Assembly: GCA_030544225.1 (NCBI GenBank)
Contig: CM060495.1
Location: 1,922,001 to 1,986,000, forward strand
Direction: 5' to 3'
DNA: 64,000 nucleotides
From: Skeletonema marinoi
Lineage: Eukaryota; Bacillariophyta; Thalassiosirophyceae; Thalassiosirales; Thalassiosiraceae
Position 1 is the first letter of the stretch. The number at the start of each line of letters is the position of its first letter. A program made the translations under genes and the position numbers. Of this stretch, positions 41,101 through 53,200 are shown in pieces. Below the pieces are notes generated by a model. The model saw nothing but the letters and a program-made list of their open reading frames with translations, was not told where the DNA came from and did no database searches.

Positions 41101-42232
41101 AAGGAGCTGCTGATGGTTCTTCCTCTGGTGATTCTGAAGGCTGAGGCGAAGGATTCGATGATATTGGAGCGCTAGTCGATGGTGCCGCAGAAGGAGCTGT
41201 GGATGGTTCTTCTTCTGGAGATTCTGAAGGTTGAGGTGAAGGATTCAATGTCACCGGAGCAATAGTGGTTGGAGCATCAGTTGTTGGACTAGAAGTTTCA
41301 GGGGATTCCGAAGGCTGAGATGAAGGATTTGATGTTATTGGAGATGAAGTCACTGGAGCACTAGTCGACGGTGCTGAAGAAGGAGCTGTTGATGGTTTTT
41401 CTTCAGGCGATTCTGAAGGCTGAGGTGAAGGATCCGATGTTACTGGAGCAATAGTTGTTGGAGCATCAGTCGTTGGACTAGAAGTTGTTTCAGGAGAGTC
41501 CGAAGGCATAGACGACGAACTTGTAGTTGGAGATGGTGTTGGCTCACGTGTCGGATTTGGAGTTGGAGCCGGCGTAGGAAGTAACGATGTACTCGGTGAA
41601 ATTGATATAGTAGGCTTTGACGTCGGCGAAGATGTCGGAAGAGGTGTTGGTTTCTTCGTCGTGGGAGGAGGAGATGGTGGAGGGGAAGGTATTGGATTTG
41701 GTGCTACAGTTGGCACTTTAGTTGGTTTTGCTGTGGTTGGTTTTGCTGTAGTTGGCTTTGCTGTAGTCGGTTTTCCAGTCGTCGGCATTTCAGTCGTCGG
41801 CTTCTCAGTTGTTGGGGGAGGAGTTGTTAATGCCGCCGTCGGGGGAGGAGTAATTGGCGCTGCTGTTGTCGGCTTCTCAGTTGTTGGTGCTTTTGTTGTT
41901 GGCGGCTTCGTAGTCGGTTGTCCAGTAGTCGGCACGTCAGTTACATTTGTCTCCAATATTCTTTCTTCCGGAGGCATCGGCGTCGTCGAATTATCTGATT
42001 GTGGAATGAATCCATTTGCCTGCAATAGTTAAGGGGGAGAAATAATAGGTGATGAGCAATTTAAAATTGACAACTGATACATGCACAACACGAAATGTAT
42101 GCACATCATGTGTACACTCACCTGCTCAAACCACGCTGCAGCAATGGCAACGATGATTATTATTCGTTGAGCCTGAACAGAGCTGCATATTCTATTATTG
42201 CTCCATCGATTTGAACGACTCATGTTGTTCAT
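38138..42232 (-). CDS. PT-rich modular cell-wall/biosilica-type protein, probably GPI-anchored
   Basis: Nine exons (42232-42122, 42019-40031, 39893-39585, 39495-39442, 39359-39324, 39244-39132, 39044-39021, 38933-38898, 38804-38138), all GT-AG and frame-keeping, code 1112 residues. A signal peptide (RIIIIVAIAAAWFEQANG) is followed by about 480 residues of Pro/Thr/Ser repeats (PTTAKPTTAKPTTAKPT; 'NPSPQPSESPEE' units), ideal for O-glycosylation. A Cys-rich module comes next (GYYTIGSGQCLS...CAQSCEICLCG), resembling WSC-type carbohydrate-binding units. Six small exons each encode a few PTxxP units. Then follow three 'KPPSWGSTP.KPNPPSS' repeats and the Lys/Ser cluster 'GKSSKTKSSKWKQGS', like silaffin/cingulin silica-targeting motifs. 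The C-terminus (VGLSLVLLYCLSLLL) looks like a GPI signal. Likely wall or frustule adhesive; exact role unknown. Confidence 0.75.
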
Positions 42233-42752
42233 CTATTGTATATTGAAGTCTTTGACATAAACACATAGGTTCGCATTCGAATTATCGTTCCAGCTGATAT
42301 CTCTCTCCAGCCAGGGCACTATTATCTACGCCGCAGCTAGCAATACAGCGTGATTACGACAGTGTCAAACGATTGATTCGATCGAGGTTTGCAGCGAACG
42401 TAGGTGGTGTTACCGTGATGCAGTGATACACATCGTGCATGAAGCCGAATTAGTCGATGATCATCGGTGTGTCGCGTGCGAAAGTTGTCTAACTCGGTTG
42501 GGCGGGCGAAAAAGTGAAATTTGTCCAGAGAACCGAGAAAGAGCCAATTCAAAATTATTTGAATTCATTTGATTGTCTCTCAGGCGTTGGACCGTTGACC
42601 TCTTTGAATGCTTCGATGAGAAACTCCTCATTGTAGTGCAGCTAGCTGCAAATCAGACAACCGAAACCTAACCCAACCACAACACAATTGCCTTCGCAGA
42701 TTATATTGCATCAAAGAGTACATAATGAGCGCTTGCAAGGCATCATAAGGTA
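42233..42752. other. Divergent spacer, 520 bp
   Basis: Promoter side of the PT-rich wall gene and of the broken SET gene. No repeat or RNA gene found. Confidence 0.4.
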
Positions 42753-43641
42753 ATGTTAAGAACGAACCAGCGGCATGCGAGGCCCAACCAAGATGAAGGC
42801 GTTGCTATTGAATTTGGAAGAGGAAACAATCACTTTCAGTCGAAGACGAAATATGTGAAATCTCTAAGCAGCAAAACCACAAGCACAAGGAAAGCAGCAG
42901 CTATCACTGTTGTAGTAGGCATCGCTTTGACATTGTTGTTGATAGTCGGTCTATCACAATCCGACCGCAATCCACCACCACGAACCTAAAACAAGCTCTC
43001 CCAAAACTGGATCTTCCAAAAATTGGCAATCATGGACCTTCAAACGATTCCAAAGAGAGTTCCCCTGTGCTCATCGCCCCTCGTCCGCATTTGAACTCTA
43101 CACTGTGGAAGATTTTCAGATGACGCGCGACACATACATTCAATATGTGGATAGGTCCTATAAATTCGATGACCCGGTCCCCCCAACTTAAGTTTATAGT
43201 CTACACGTTAAAGGAACCCCTCCGCCATATCATGCCGAAAAAATACCTGATGGTCCAAGAGGCCTCTTTGCATCACGTGACATCCACAAAGGCGAGCTAG
43301 TCCACAACGGTACAAAGTCAGATGTGTCATTTCCCGACGCAAATGCATGGCGTCGATTCATGTTTGGTCTCCCCAAGAGGGAGATGGGATGTGATGTAAC
43401 AGAATGGACTTGGACTCAAGGACAGGTGAAGAATGGCCCGTTGAAACTTATGACTTCCTTTACCATCTCAATCTTGATCAACGAGGGTATGACTGACGAG
43501 GACATAAATGTCTTGCCTGAGAGTAGCGTGTCACCTTTGTTTTATGCTACGCGTGATATCAAGAAGGGAGAGGAACTCCTCACGACTTATGAAACGTTGT
43601 ACTATACAAACCATGATGCAGTTGGTCTCATATGGGGGTGA
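42753..43641 (+). pseudogene. SET-domain protein gene with a membrane anchor, probably broken
   Basis: The start reads MLRTNQRHARPNQDEGVAIE and has one hydrophobic span (AITVVVGIALTLLLIVGLS) at about 50-68. Then the frame must change near 42960-42985 to go on with HHHEPKTSSPKTGSSKNWQS, WTFKRFQREFPCAH and 'DRSYKFDDPVPPT', where a TAA (43188-43190) interrupts. The same frame resumes with GPRGLFASRDIHKGELVHNG (SET N-part) and ends with ESSVSPLFYATRDIKKGEEL, 'LTTYETLYY' (SET C-part, with the Y of the catalytic end). So at least one frame change and one stop separate three pieces of one gene. SET proteins methylate lysines. An unseen intron is less likely. The stop codon is at 43639-43641. Confidence 0.55.
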
Positions 43642-43963
43642 TAGCAAGATTGCAGTATCGTATAATAGCGCAGAACACGGTGCAGTTGGTCTAATGTAGA
43701 GGTGATAAAAAAGTACGACCAGGAATCAAATAGCAGCACTTTTGTTGGAGCCTACGATGTTAGTATGATGCATAATTCATGATCGTCTTGTCGACATATT
43801 AAACATAAAAGTTAGACTATCTCCATAAGCAAGAGCTTGCGTCTTCTTATTATTACCCCCTCTGCACAATAAAGAGTAACACTCCTTTCCATGAATAAGC
43901 TTGCGTGTGTTTTCTATCCCCCCCTACACAAAGTGAATCTTGAACACAGTCTTTTGAGTTCGT
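43642..43963. other. Convergent spacer with short duplications, 322 bp
   Basis: TGCAGTTGGTCT at 43618 recurs at 43682, and AAGCTTGCGT-type sequence plus TACCCCCTCT.CACA at 43832-43870 recurs at 43900-43935. These small local copies may reflect slippage. No gene. Confidence 0.4.
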
Positions 43964-45950
43964 TTACACAAGTGTCTCGGTCAATGCTGGAGCACTCCTC
44001 GACCTACTTGCTTCTTGAATGATCTTGACCAAATAAACAAGAGACGCCACACACAGCATACACATGGAAACGAGGAAGGTATAAGTCAAGGCATTCGTCT
44101 TTGTATGGGAATGAAATTCGTAGGTTTGATCCACATAACCTGACAACGAGTGTGAAGTGAGAGTTCCTTGCAAGTTGGCAATGGCAAGATCTCGAAAGGA
44201 TGCAGTTCTCATTACTGTCTTGGCGGAGAACTTCATGCACTGAGAATAATGAAAGAGAAAGAGATGGGTATTGTGTTGAGAGAGGTGTTCGACATGGATA
44301 TCTATCTTTGAGACAGGCAACAATTCTTCTTACCTGATTCACACTGGTGTACCCCGCATCATCATAACATTCAAACGCATACCCCCTGGGACAATAATCT
44401 CCACCCAATTGACGCAATTGACGGTTGGCATCATCATTATTGCCATTTCCGTAATAGTTGTTGTAAGCATTGTAGTACGCCGCCTTGTCATCAGTGTTGT
44501 CGTCATTGTTATAAAACCCATCATCATAACAAGTGCCATAATACACTGACCCATCCGGATTATCCAAATCATGCGCCACACACGAATGGCAAATACTCCA
44601 AATATCAAATGCACTATTCCAACGATTGAGAGACGAGGCGAGAGACTCTCCACTGAAATCGTAGTCCCCTCCATTATCCTGACTATGTTGACTCGCCTGA
44701 CCATTTCCAAGAATATTTCCGAGAATATTCTCAATAGCGCTAGTACTCATGTAATATTCAGAGGCTGAATCACATGTCTCATCCATATACATGGAAACAG
44801 TAATTTCCCCACTGTACGCGGGCTTCAAATCATAATACAGTGGTTTTCCATTCTTTGTCTTTGCGCTGGAGAGAGTACACCCCTGAGGCCACGCCTTACG
44901 TGCATTCTTCATAAAGGCATAATCCTCATCATTCCAACGACAGATTCCCTGATGTTTGAATAGCTGTTCCATCCAATCATCGTACTTTCTATGCTTGAAG
45001 AATCCGAGGAGGGAGAAGGAGGTGGAGGATAAGTGACAGTCCATTTTGGTGCAGGGTGATCCGTCGGCGTAGCTGCAGGCGGTTTCATCCCATTGTTTGT
45101 AGTATGGGTCGTAGTATTGATATTCGGCTGCTCCGTTGCCTTGGTAATTTTCATTGACGTACTGTATGGAAATGAGCGGAGAGAGGATATTGTGGTGAGT
45201 GGTGGAAGACACGTAATGATGGGGCAAACAAACCGCCGTCCTCCCCCTCGACATGATTCTGCCGGCATTGCTCTTCCAAAAGGACCAATAATTAATTAAA
45301 TACAGTCCCCAATGCTGCTGTCCCCCAAATGAAGACCTCCCCTCGTGAATAGAGCATTGCTCTCCCATTAATCCACAAAAAATAATCAATCACAACAACA
45401 ATCAAATCAAATCGTAACTCACCGCAGCCCAAATCAAATATCTAGCACACCCAGTCTCACTCATAGTAGCATCATTATTATCCCCCGAATGCTGACTATG
45501 CTCACTATACATATCCTCATCATTACTCTGACAATCAATAATAAACCCCAACTTCCTCCAACTCTGCGCCTCTTCATCATACTCCCCCATCCCATCCACA
45601 AATGGCTCTGTGGAATATGGATTAGAGGAGGAATATCCGCCTAAGCGACGGAGGGTCGATTCATCCAAGAGTATATTGGGCAAGAATTGAGTATCGGGTG
45701 AGATTTCCATCCAGTTCTTCTTGACCGTGGTGGATTTTTCTTCCGGGGGCATGGATTGGAGGTGTCGATGTTCCGGGGTGGAAGTGTGTTTGGATTGGGA
45801 GAGCATGATGTCGAAGAGGTCGGAGTTGCGGATTATGCGTGTGGAGGGCATGGAGTCGTCGGTGGGGGTGTGGCTGCCGGATACTACAGTGGTGGAGAGG
45901 AGCATTGCGGTGGCTAGGGCTAGGGTGCGCTCCATCATTGTTGTCGTCAT
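43964..45950 (-). CDS. Type I membrane protein, secretory; divergent relative of the next gene
   Basis: Exons 45950-45423, 45161-44334 and 44239-43964 give 543 residues. Signal peptide MTTTMMERTLALATAMLLST, then RHLQ (an RxL site like those cut in diatom silica-related proteins) and LRRLGGY. The luminal part has many Cys (ETACSYADGSPCTKMDC, 'GICRWNDEDYAFMKNARK', SICHSCVAHDL) and a Tyr/Asn-rich segment (YYNAYNNYYGNGNNDD). One membrane helix (YTFLVSMCMLCVASLVYLV) and a short basic tail end the chain. 'WNSAFDIWSICHSC' corresponds to YNSAFNTVKC of the divergent neighbour at 46696. No named family is recognised; a cell-surface or silicalemma-type role is a guess from layout. Confidence 0.75.
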
Positions 45951-46695
45951 TGTTGCGGTGTGTTATTGTCGATTTGAGGGGATGATATTGTTATCAATAT
46001 AAGGAGCCGTTCACTGACGACGCTATGAATGAATAATCAAAGATTGAGTGCTTGATTGTTTGTCTACAATGACAACACGCTTGATCGAGTTCGAGTTATC
46101 GCCGTGATGCTCTCAAAGACAAGGCGGGTAAGTAAGTGGTTGCGTTACGATTTCTTCTGTTTGTTTTTTTGGGCGAGTAAATGACATGCCAATAAAAGCC
46201 TACCGGTTAACAAGACACCGTAGACCATACTAATTCCTAAAGATTCATTTTGTTTCAAACGAGTGAAAGTACAGGAAATTCTCTCCACATTACCCCATGC
46301 CTCCAAGACACCGCCAAAAAGACAAAGGGAGTTGTGTTGGGGGCTAATAAAAGGGGGCCCCTCCCTTTTGTCCAACTTTTCCATTGTGTCATCACAAGAA
46401 AACCGACCAATTTGGGTTTAGGGCGCCCGCTGTCCCCCTATCGAAAGGCACATAACAAGTGCACATCGCAGAAAACTTATCGTGATAGCCTCTTGGGGTT
46501 CAACTTTTTGCTAATCATTGTTATCATTGCATTGACGGCCTTTGCTGCCTTCATCGATATCATCTTAATTCTGCTTCGGCAATAACATTATTATCACACC
46601 CCTCTTTGCTGGCTGGATCATCTGATTCCGTAACTCCTGTCGGTGCCACCATAGCAAAAGACGACACATCATATAATCATATCACCGCCGAAAAA
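45951..46695. other. Shared divergent promoter region, 745 bp
   Basis: Separates the start codons of two related membrane-protein genes, so both promoters must lie here. A GGGGGCCCC-type block lies near 46355-46362. No further gene is supported. Confidence 0.45.
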
Positions 46696-48246
46696 ATGAC
46701 GCTGCCCAAACTATCAATAGCCTTATCGCTCCTTCTCGCCGCCAATGCCTCGGCATCATTGAGTACCTCCGACGGCACCACTCAAAATTGGTATGCCGCC
46801 TCTCAAGCCAGAGCATTGATGCACCGCATTCTTCAAACGAAAGAAACAAATGCCGTCGCCTCCTACAATGAAGAGGACACTTCCACATCACGTCAACTAG
46901 TCGACAAGAGCACCTACTCCAACCTAAACTCCGCCCGCAAATCCCGCTCCTTCAACAAACTCCAAAAACACCAACCCCTCTCCCCAATGGAAATCCTCGA
47001 AACACTCTCCCAATACGATAAATTCTGGATTGAAATCAAAGCAGACGACTCCACCACCCGCTCCGGACCATGCGTCTGGTCCGAATGCGCCCTAGACGAC
47101 GTCGACGACGAATACACCGGAGACAATCGTGACGGGGACTCCCAATGGTACCAATTCCGCACTCAGCAATTCTGTGCCAATGCCGCCTATTCACTCTACG
47201 GTCGCAAGAAGGGAGATGTTCTTGGTAAATTTGGGGATTGTACCGGACGACACTTTATTAACTCATTCTTTACCTATGGGGGGAGTGACAAATTGCTCAA
47301 GGCGATTGGAACAACTCCCCAAGTGTTTTATGGGGGGGATTCGAATGCTGATTGTGTCGCATCCGATAATGGAGATGCCGCCTATTCGACACTGGGGTGC
47401 GCGGCCAATGGTGAATTTATAATGGGGTACTTTGACGGAAACTCGTGTGATGGGAACTACTTTGTCGGGGGGGATAATAGTTTCAGTAAATACAATTCGG
47501 CGTTTAATACGGTCAAGTGTCATGAGATGGATGTGGTGAATGATTCGTACAAGTTGACTACCCTCATTGAGAATTCGTGGGCGTGTGATGTGAGAACGTT
47601 TGGTGTGTCTTGTCCGGATCCGTTTCAGCGTAAAGGGTATTATGAGTATGCGTTGCAGACTGCGGCGAATGGGGGGAATCCGATTCGGGCGTATAATCAT
47701 TTGTTGTGGAAGGATGAATTGAGGTTGTTTAGTTGGGTGTTGTTGACCATCTCTCTGCTTATCTTCTTTGCTGCCTTTTCGATTAAGCAGTGTGCCATCA
47801 AGAAGAAACCGGAGATGCCTACTGGGGAGTCGTATGATGAGCATATTTCCCCCACTGCGTCTGCCATGACGGTTGGTAATACGCAGATTGAACTCGAGGA
47901 TGGTGGTAAATTGAAGAACATTATGGAAAGGGTCAGTAACAAGACTCTTAACACCGCAGCATGGTTGCAATGGAAGGTGGGGAGGGGCGAGAAGCCTGAA
48001 CCCGAACGTACCTTCCAGACGAACAGCCCCGAGAAGAAGAATGCGAATGCGGAGGGGTACAAGAGTCCCGAGGGCAAGATTGAACCTGTTCCTATTCAAC
48101 TTACACGTAGTACTACTCCTAGTACGGCTCGTCAGGGACTGAATATGTGTAATACGGATGAATCTGCTTTGGAGATGGCACCGGTATCACCTCAAGAGGA
48201 TAAGCCTTGGGTGACGATGAAGGCTCCGCGTCAATCACTGCAGTAA
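46696..48246 (+). CDS. Type I membrane protein, secretory; divergent relative of the previous gene
   Basis: 516 residues, single exon from ATG 46696. Signal peptide MTLPKLSIALSLLLAANASA. The luminal part has paired Cys (GPCVWSECALDD, 'QFCANAAYSLYG', FGDCTGRHFINSFF, 'STLGCAANGEF', 'NSCDGNYFVGG', FNTVKCHEMD, 'WACDVRTFGVSCPDPF') and an SRQL site. A single helix (LFSWVLLTISLLIFFAAFSI) is followed by a cytoplasmic tail of about 120 residues rich in Lys, Pro and Ser. The shared spacing of the 'S.YNSAFN' and Cys motifs with the oppositely oriented neighbour suggests an old inverted duplication. Codon choice in the first third is rich in C-ending codons, unlike the second half. Function unknown. Confidence 0.75.
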   Translation: MTLPKLSIALSLLLAANASASLSTSDGTTQNWYAASQARALMHRILQTKETNAVASYNEEDTSTSRQLVDKSTYSNLNSARKSRSFNKLQKHQPLSPMEILETLSQYDKFWIEIKADDSTTRSGPCVWSECALDDVDDEYTGDNRDGDSQWYQFRTQQFCANAAYSLYGRKKGDVLGKFGDCTGRHFINSFFTYGGSDKLLKAIGTTPQVFYGGDSNADCVASDNGDAAYSTLGCAANGEFIMGYFDGNSCDGNYFVGGDNSFSKYNSAFNTVKCHEMDVVNDSYKLTTLIENSWACDVRTFGVSCPDPFQRKGYYEYALQTAANGGNPIRAYNHLLWKDELRLFSWVLLTISLLIFFAAFSIKQCAIKKKPEMPTGESYDEHISPTASAMTVGNTQIELEDGGKLKNIMERVSNKTLNTAAWLQWKVGRGEKPEPERTFQTNSPEKKNANAEGYKSPEGKIEPVPIQLTRSTTPSTARQGLNMCNTDESALEMAPVSPQEDKPWVTMKAPRQSLQ

Positions 48247-49100
48247 TAATATTGTGGATGACGCTAGAGTGAGAGAGTGTGTGTTGTGTATGTGGGGGGA
48301 GGTCGTGTATAGGCTGAAGGGGGGTGGGGGTGGATTATCTCATAAATATATGTTCATGCCGATAAGGGGGAAGTTATTGGCGAGGGTCTTATCCGTTTAG
48401 AGTAACTAATAGATACTGCAATTATTATATCATTGGAAATCTCATCATCTGTCATTCTATTGATAGGACGTATTTTGTTAGCCTTGCAGAAGCTCTCCCT
48501 TGTCCATTGATTGGATCAGACACAGTACAGCAGCACAATTCACCAATGACACTCCATTAATGAATATCTTTGCTTCTCTCCATTGGATGGAGATGAAAAG
48601 TACAATAGCCCATTCGAAAGCCCTCATTGCGCTCAATCGATGAGGCGTATCTCCAGGCAAAATATCGACTCGTTCCCAATCGAATCAGCTAGAGAGAGTT
48701 TAGAAAGTAATGGCAGGTCAAAAAATGTCAAAGAAATTGAGATTTGGAATGGCTTTCAAAGTAGTGCTTCCAAAATAACATCAAAACCATTTTGAGCATC
48801 TAAAAATGACTGTATAAACACAGCTTCGGCTGGGGGCTCGCCAGCGACCAGTTGGGCCGAATGAAAAGTATGAGTGATCGGGGTAGAGGTATCTCTTCTT
48901 TCCGTTCTTTCTTGTTCGGCGGAATTGTGACTTGTCGTTGGATAAATGACCGCAACGATCATTTCATTCACTTTTCAGCACCACCACACATACACCACGA
49001 GACACCAGGCAGACAAGAATCCACTCTCCATCCTACGTACCTACTTCTGCATCTACAAAGCGTCTTCTGACCTGACCCATCAACAGCGTCTGCATCAAAG
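48247..49100. other. Spacer, 854 bp
   Basis: 3' flank of the membrane protein gene, with G-rich stretches (GGGGGGA, GGGGTGGGGGTGG at 48320-48335), and the upstream region of the Cys/His-repeat gene. No gene or repeat is supported. Confidence 0.4.
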
Positions 49101-49832
49101 ATGAGCGAGGAGGAAGACTTGGCTGTGCTCATCTACAAGTCTAGCAAGACGGCGAAAGCCAGGGCGGCGGTGGCGGCTGCCAAGGAGAAGGGACAGTTGA
49201 ATGATTCATCTACGGGACTGCGAATTTCAACTCGAAAGAGATCTTTTTCTAATCAAGAAGATAAAGCATCGATGGATCGCCCCGGGAAGAAGACGGCTGC
49301 AAGTAAGGAGCGTCAGTTTCCCGGGGATAGTCAAAAGGTTGAAGGACAATCCGATAGCGATAGGAGGAAGTATATATGCACTGCTAATCAATGCACAAAT
49401 AATGTCATCAACGGAGGAGTGTGCAAAAGGCATGGAGCAAAGATCAGACTATGCCGCAGTGAAGGATGCCCTAATCAAATTATCAGAGGAGGGGTGTGTA
49501 GGAGGCACGGTGCAGAGCTCAAACTATGCAGCAGCGAAGGATGCATAAATATTGCTCAGAAAGGAGGAGTGTGTACAAGGCATGGAGCAAAGAGGAGATT
49601 GTGTAAAAGTGAAGGATGTCCGAATATTGCTCAGAGGGGAGGAGTGTGTAGGAGGCATGGCGCAGAAATCAAACTGTGCAGCAGCGAAGGATGCACGAAT
49701 CAAGTCACCAAAGGAGGAGTGTGTACAAGGCATGGGGCAAAGAGGATATTATGTAGAAGTGAAGGATGCACAAATATTGCTCAGAAGAGAGGCGTGTGCA
49801 AGAGGCATGGTGCAAAGATGAAACGAGTATAG
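49101..49832 (+). CDS. Cys/His-repeat protein (WRKY19-like zinc finger array), 243 aa
   Basis: From MSEEEDLAVLIYKSSKTAKA the first about 75 residues track the copy at 26736-27689, including STRKRS and DRPGKK. Six tandem finger units follow (for example CRSEGCPN...GGVCRRHGA, CSSEGCIN...GGVCTRHGA), all with three Cys and one His; the fifth-to-sixth has RGV for GGV. The array ends cleanly with 'KRHGAKMKRV', unlike the decayed C-terminus of the other copy, so this one looks fully intact. Nuclear binding role assumed from the basic N-terminus and the zinc fingers. Opposite strand to the other copy and 21 kb away. Confidence 0.8.
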   Translation: MSEEEDLAVLIYKSSKTAKARAAVAAAKEKGQLNDSSTGLRISTRKRSFSNQEDKASMDRPGKKTAASKERQFPGDSQKVEGQSDSDRRKYICTANQCTNNVINGGVCKRHGAKIRLCRSEGCPNQIIRGGVCRRHGAELKLCSSEGCINIAQKGGVCTRHGAKRRLCKSEGCPNIAQRGGVCRRHGAEIKLCSSEGCTNQVTKGGVCTRHGAKRILCRSEGCTNIAQKRGVCKRHGAKMKRV

Positions 49833-50286
49833 CAAGCAGTATGTGCTAAGTAACGAAGCCTAACCCTGCCACGGGGCGGTGAGAAAGTTACTCGTTGGAA
49901 GAGTAGTAACAGATACATGTAGTAACTAAGATAATGTTCTTGCCGATCACGCCCTGAGTTTTGAGGGCTTTAGCAGTCAACCATTAATGTTTTGATGGTG
50001 CTGAAGGAAGAGTCGTTTTTCACGAGTTCATCGATGATTAGTACCTCGTTGCAGTCAACCAGTCATGGAGCCCACCGCCTCAAGCCGATCTTGATGGATC
50101 CGTGCCAAATGTCATATTCATCGTCCGAGGTCGACCAGCCAACCAACCATTGACGTCGATTGGTGATGGAAGAGTGCTTTATATTTATAAGGCATACTAT
50201 CACCATTATATAGGAATGGGTGTGCACCTTTATCGACTAAGATGTCAATAATCCAGCATTGCTTCTTGTGGAGGGCGAGCCGTCCA
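49833..50286. other. Convergent spacer, 454 bp
   Basis: 3' flanks of two genes. No repeat or RNA gene noticed. Confidence 0.4.
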
Positions 50287-53200
50287 CTACAAAGGTTTGC
50301 TTGTGATCAACCCTATCCCCCGTCCTTCGTCTCCAACAGCACAGTAAAACATGTACAATGTCTCGTTTCTGGGATTGTAGACGAGCGACACTTTGTGAGC
50401 GTATTTCTTGTCCAATCCACTTGGGTTGCCTCCTGCTTGGTACAAGGGGGTGGTGTCACGTTCCCAATGAATCAAGTCTCTGGAGAATGCAATCATAATG
50501 TGGGCGGCTCCTCGTCCCACGCCGTAGAAAAACATTACCCAAGCAGAACATTCTACGTCGTCCCAAAACACTTTGGCGTCTGAGCAAAACTGTGTGTCAA
50601 ATCCGTCTCTGCTAACGCTTATTATCGGATTGTCATTGTGACGTTCCCACTCATACAAACACTGAGACTTTGCGATTCCAATCTGCTCAATCCACTCTGG
50701 CATCTGTTTTGCATTGTAAAAGTTGTAATACACACCATCATGCTCTACTAGCCAAGGCTGATAGATGCTATGCTTCTCCCAATCGCTAACTTCACCTGGA
50801 CCATGGATGGATAAAATGCTTTCATCTTTCTCACGCTTCCAATTCATGCCATCAGAAGATGATGCCAATCCCTGATACCCGGGGTCTGGCTCGTACGTGT
50901 TCTTCTTCTCATACGCTCCGTAGAGTGAAAGGAACTTGTCATCGTTAGCCTTTTTTAATACTCTTGGGGCATCAATGTGGTAACTCTCGTAATGGTAAGC
51001 TCCAAGCACAACGCCACCATGATCAAATAATCCCTCTTCACCGTATCCCATTGCCAATCTGAATTTCGTCCATTGAACCAAGTCAGAGCTTTCAGCGATG
51101 AAGGATTGGTATCCAGTTCCATCAAAGCCAATAAAGCTCATGTAAAATGTCTCGTCTCCTGGTAGCTGGAAGACTGTCGGTACGTCCGTCATTTGAATAC
51201 CTTCGTGCCCAGCTATGATTGGATTCGGTGGAATGACGTGCTTATCGTGATAATGCCAGCTTCGATACTTCTTCGACCACTGTGTCGTTAATTCTGACGA
51301 TATTAACACGCTTCTCAGAATGCAATGCAGCCCCCCCTCGTAACTCTTGTTCATTAATTTCATTGTCGTTCCATCAGGAACACTCACTCGTAGTTGAGTT
51401 TGGTTCAAATCAATTCGTATTGTACCATACATCGTATTAACTTCAGATGTAACGGATGAAACGCCCTCTATGGGGCTGCATGCCCATTCTTTCCACCCAT
51501 CGGATAACGGTCTGATTCCCAGTAGAATCTCTGGATACAAGGCACAGGGACCTGCTGACCATGCATGACACAAACTGCGAGCATAGGGTCTGTCATAGAA
51601 TGCAGCTACATCTGATATTGCTTCTCCTTCATTGAACGCTTCATAAAAGGTTGTGGCACCTGTTTCCAACATCCCGCCCCAGTACTTCCGAACTTGATCT
51701 AATGCAGTGCTACGTTCATTCAAACGTATCAGTGCAAGACATTCCAAGTGCTTCATGTACGGGGTGGCAACAGCCGCCAAATCTTTTCTCAATAACGCTG
51801 ATCTAGATTCCTCCACAAGTTTGCGGCTTTTCCTGATCATGTAGGCACGCTCATCGCTTGTATCAGGATCCCACCAATCTCCGCTAGCACGATCGTCGAG
51901 GCGAGAGTAAAGACCAGAGAGTGCACCTAGCAAATGTGCATGTCTTGAGTAGCCTGCTTGGATATCATCTCGCTCCAAAAGAGAAGTTTCCAACTTTGAT
52001 TGCACGTCCTTAATCAATTCAACAACGCTATTCAACGCCTCTTTTGATTCGTCGTCTGTTCCCACCAACAACATGGATTTTGCCAAATCATGTGCACAAT
52101 CAAGTGCCCACCACCAAATAATTTGCAAGGGCTCTGACTTGTCTCCCTCTACAGTCCAATCAATGAAAATCCATTCACTTTCATGTTCAATAAACCAACC
52201 CTTATTCTTGTCACTGCACCATTGAATTAAATTCACGAGCCTCGTTTCAAGCAACGGCCACTCTTGCCGCAGAAACGACTCGTCACCAAAGTATCTCTGA
52301 TAAAGCCAATGGCAAATGAAGAACCACAAAGAATAGTCCACAATACCATTCACGTGGCTCTCGGCCACTTGAACTCTAGCATCCACTTCTTCCTCTAAAG
52401 CATTATTAGTGTTGCAGTAGAGCTTCTCCATGCCACACCTTCCCAACACAGAAAGAGACCAACGAATACATTCCATATCATGGAAGGAATATGCATTGGC
52501 CATCAGGCTCACCACCACATCCCCAAGCCATGGTAATCGATCTCGTTTGATACCATCCACAATAAAGTTTTGATGGATGCACAATTTTAGTGTTGCTGCT
52601 GCACAATTCCAAATGTTCTTATCGAGGATGTTGTTGTCACTTGGAGAGTCAGTGCCAAAGTCAAGTGAGCCTGCATTATATATTTCAGGTTCTTGTGATA
52701 AACAAGCAACCGTAACTTCGTCTGGATCAATATCATCCGATGCAATAATGATTCGGACATATCGAAATGCTAGTAGATGAGAACTCAACCACACAGTATT
52801 GTCATCTCCATTGGTACGTAGATCGATCGATTGTTCAAAGTGTTCCTCATTGTCATTTAATGCCTCTGCACGAGTTTCCCCTACTCGAAGTTGGATAGGT
52901 GGTTCCACAGACGATGAAGAGGGGATGCTAGCCTTTGATGGTACGATTTTTATCCTAACGTGTCCGAGAATCTCTCTGCCAAAATCACATGTAATCTCAT
53001 GAGAAGTTTGTGTGCTGTTGTGTTCGATTGTCGTAGGATGAATGGTGGTAACTTTGCATAGATCTTGTTGATGCGGAAACCCAAATGACGTTCCATCTTT
53101 ACCCGCTGAAGAAGAAGGAGGGACCTCGTTATCATCATCACGGTCAGAGGTTGTTATCGGTATTTTGAAGCCATCAACCTCAGCAGGATCGCATGCCTGG

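Noticed and set aside
41661-42032. Gly/Val-rich plus-strand frame
   Set aside because: Antisense image of the PTTxKP repeats of the wall-protein gene, which has consistent splice sites.
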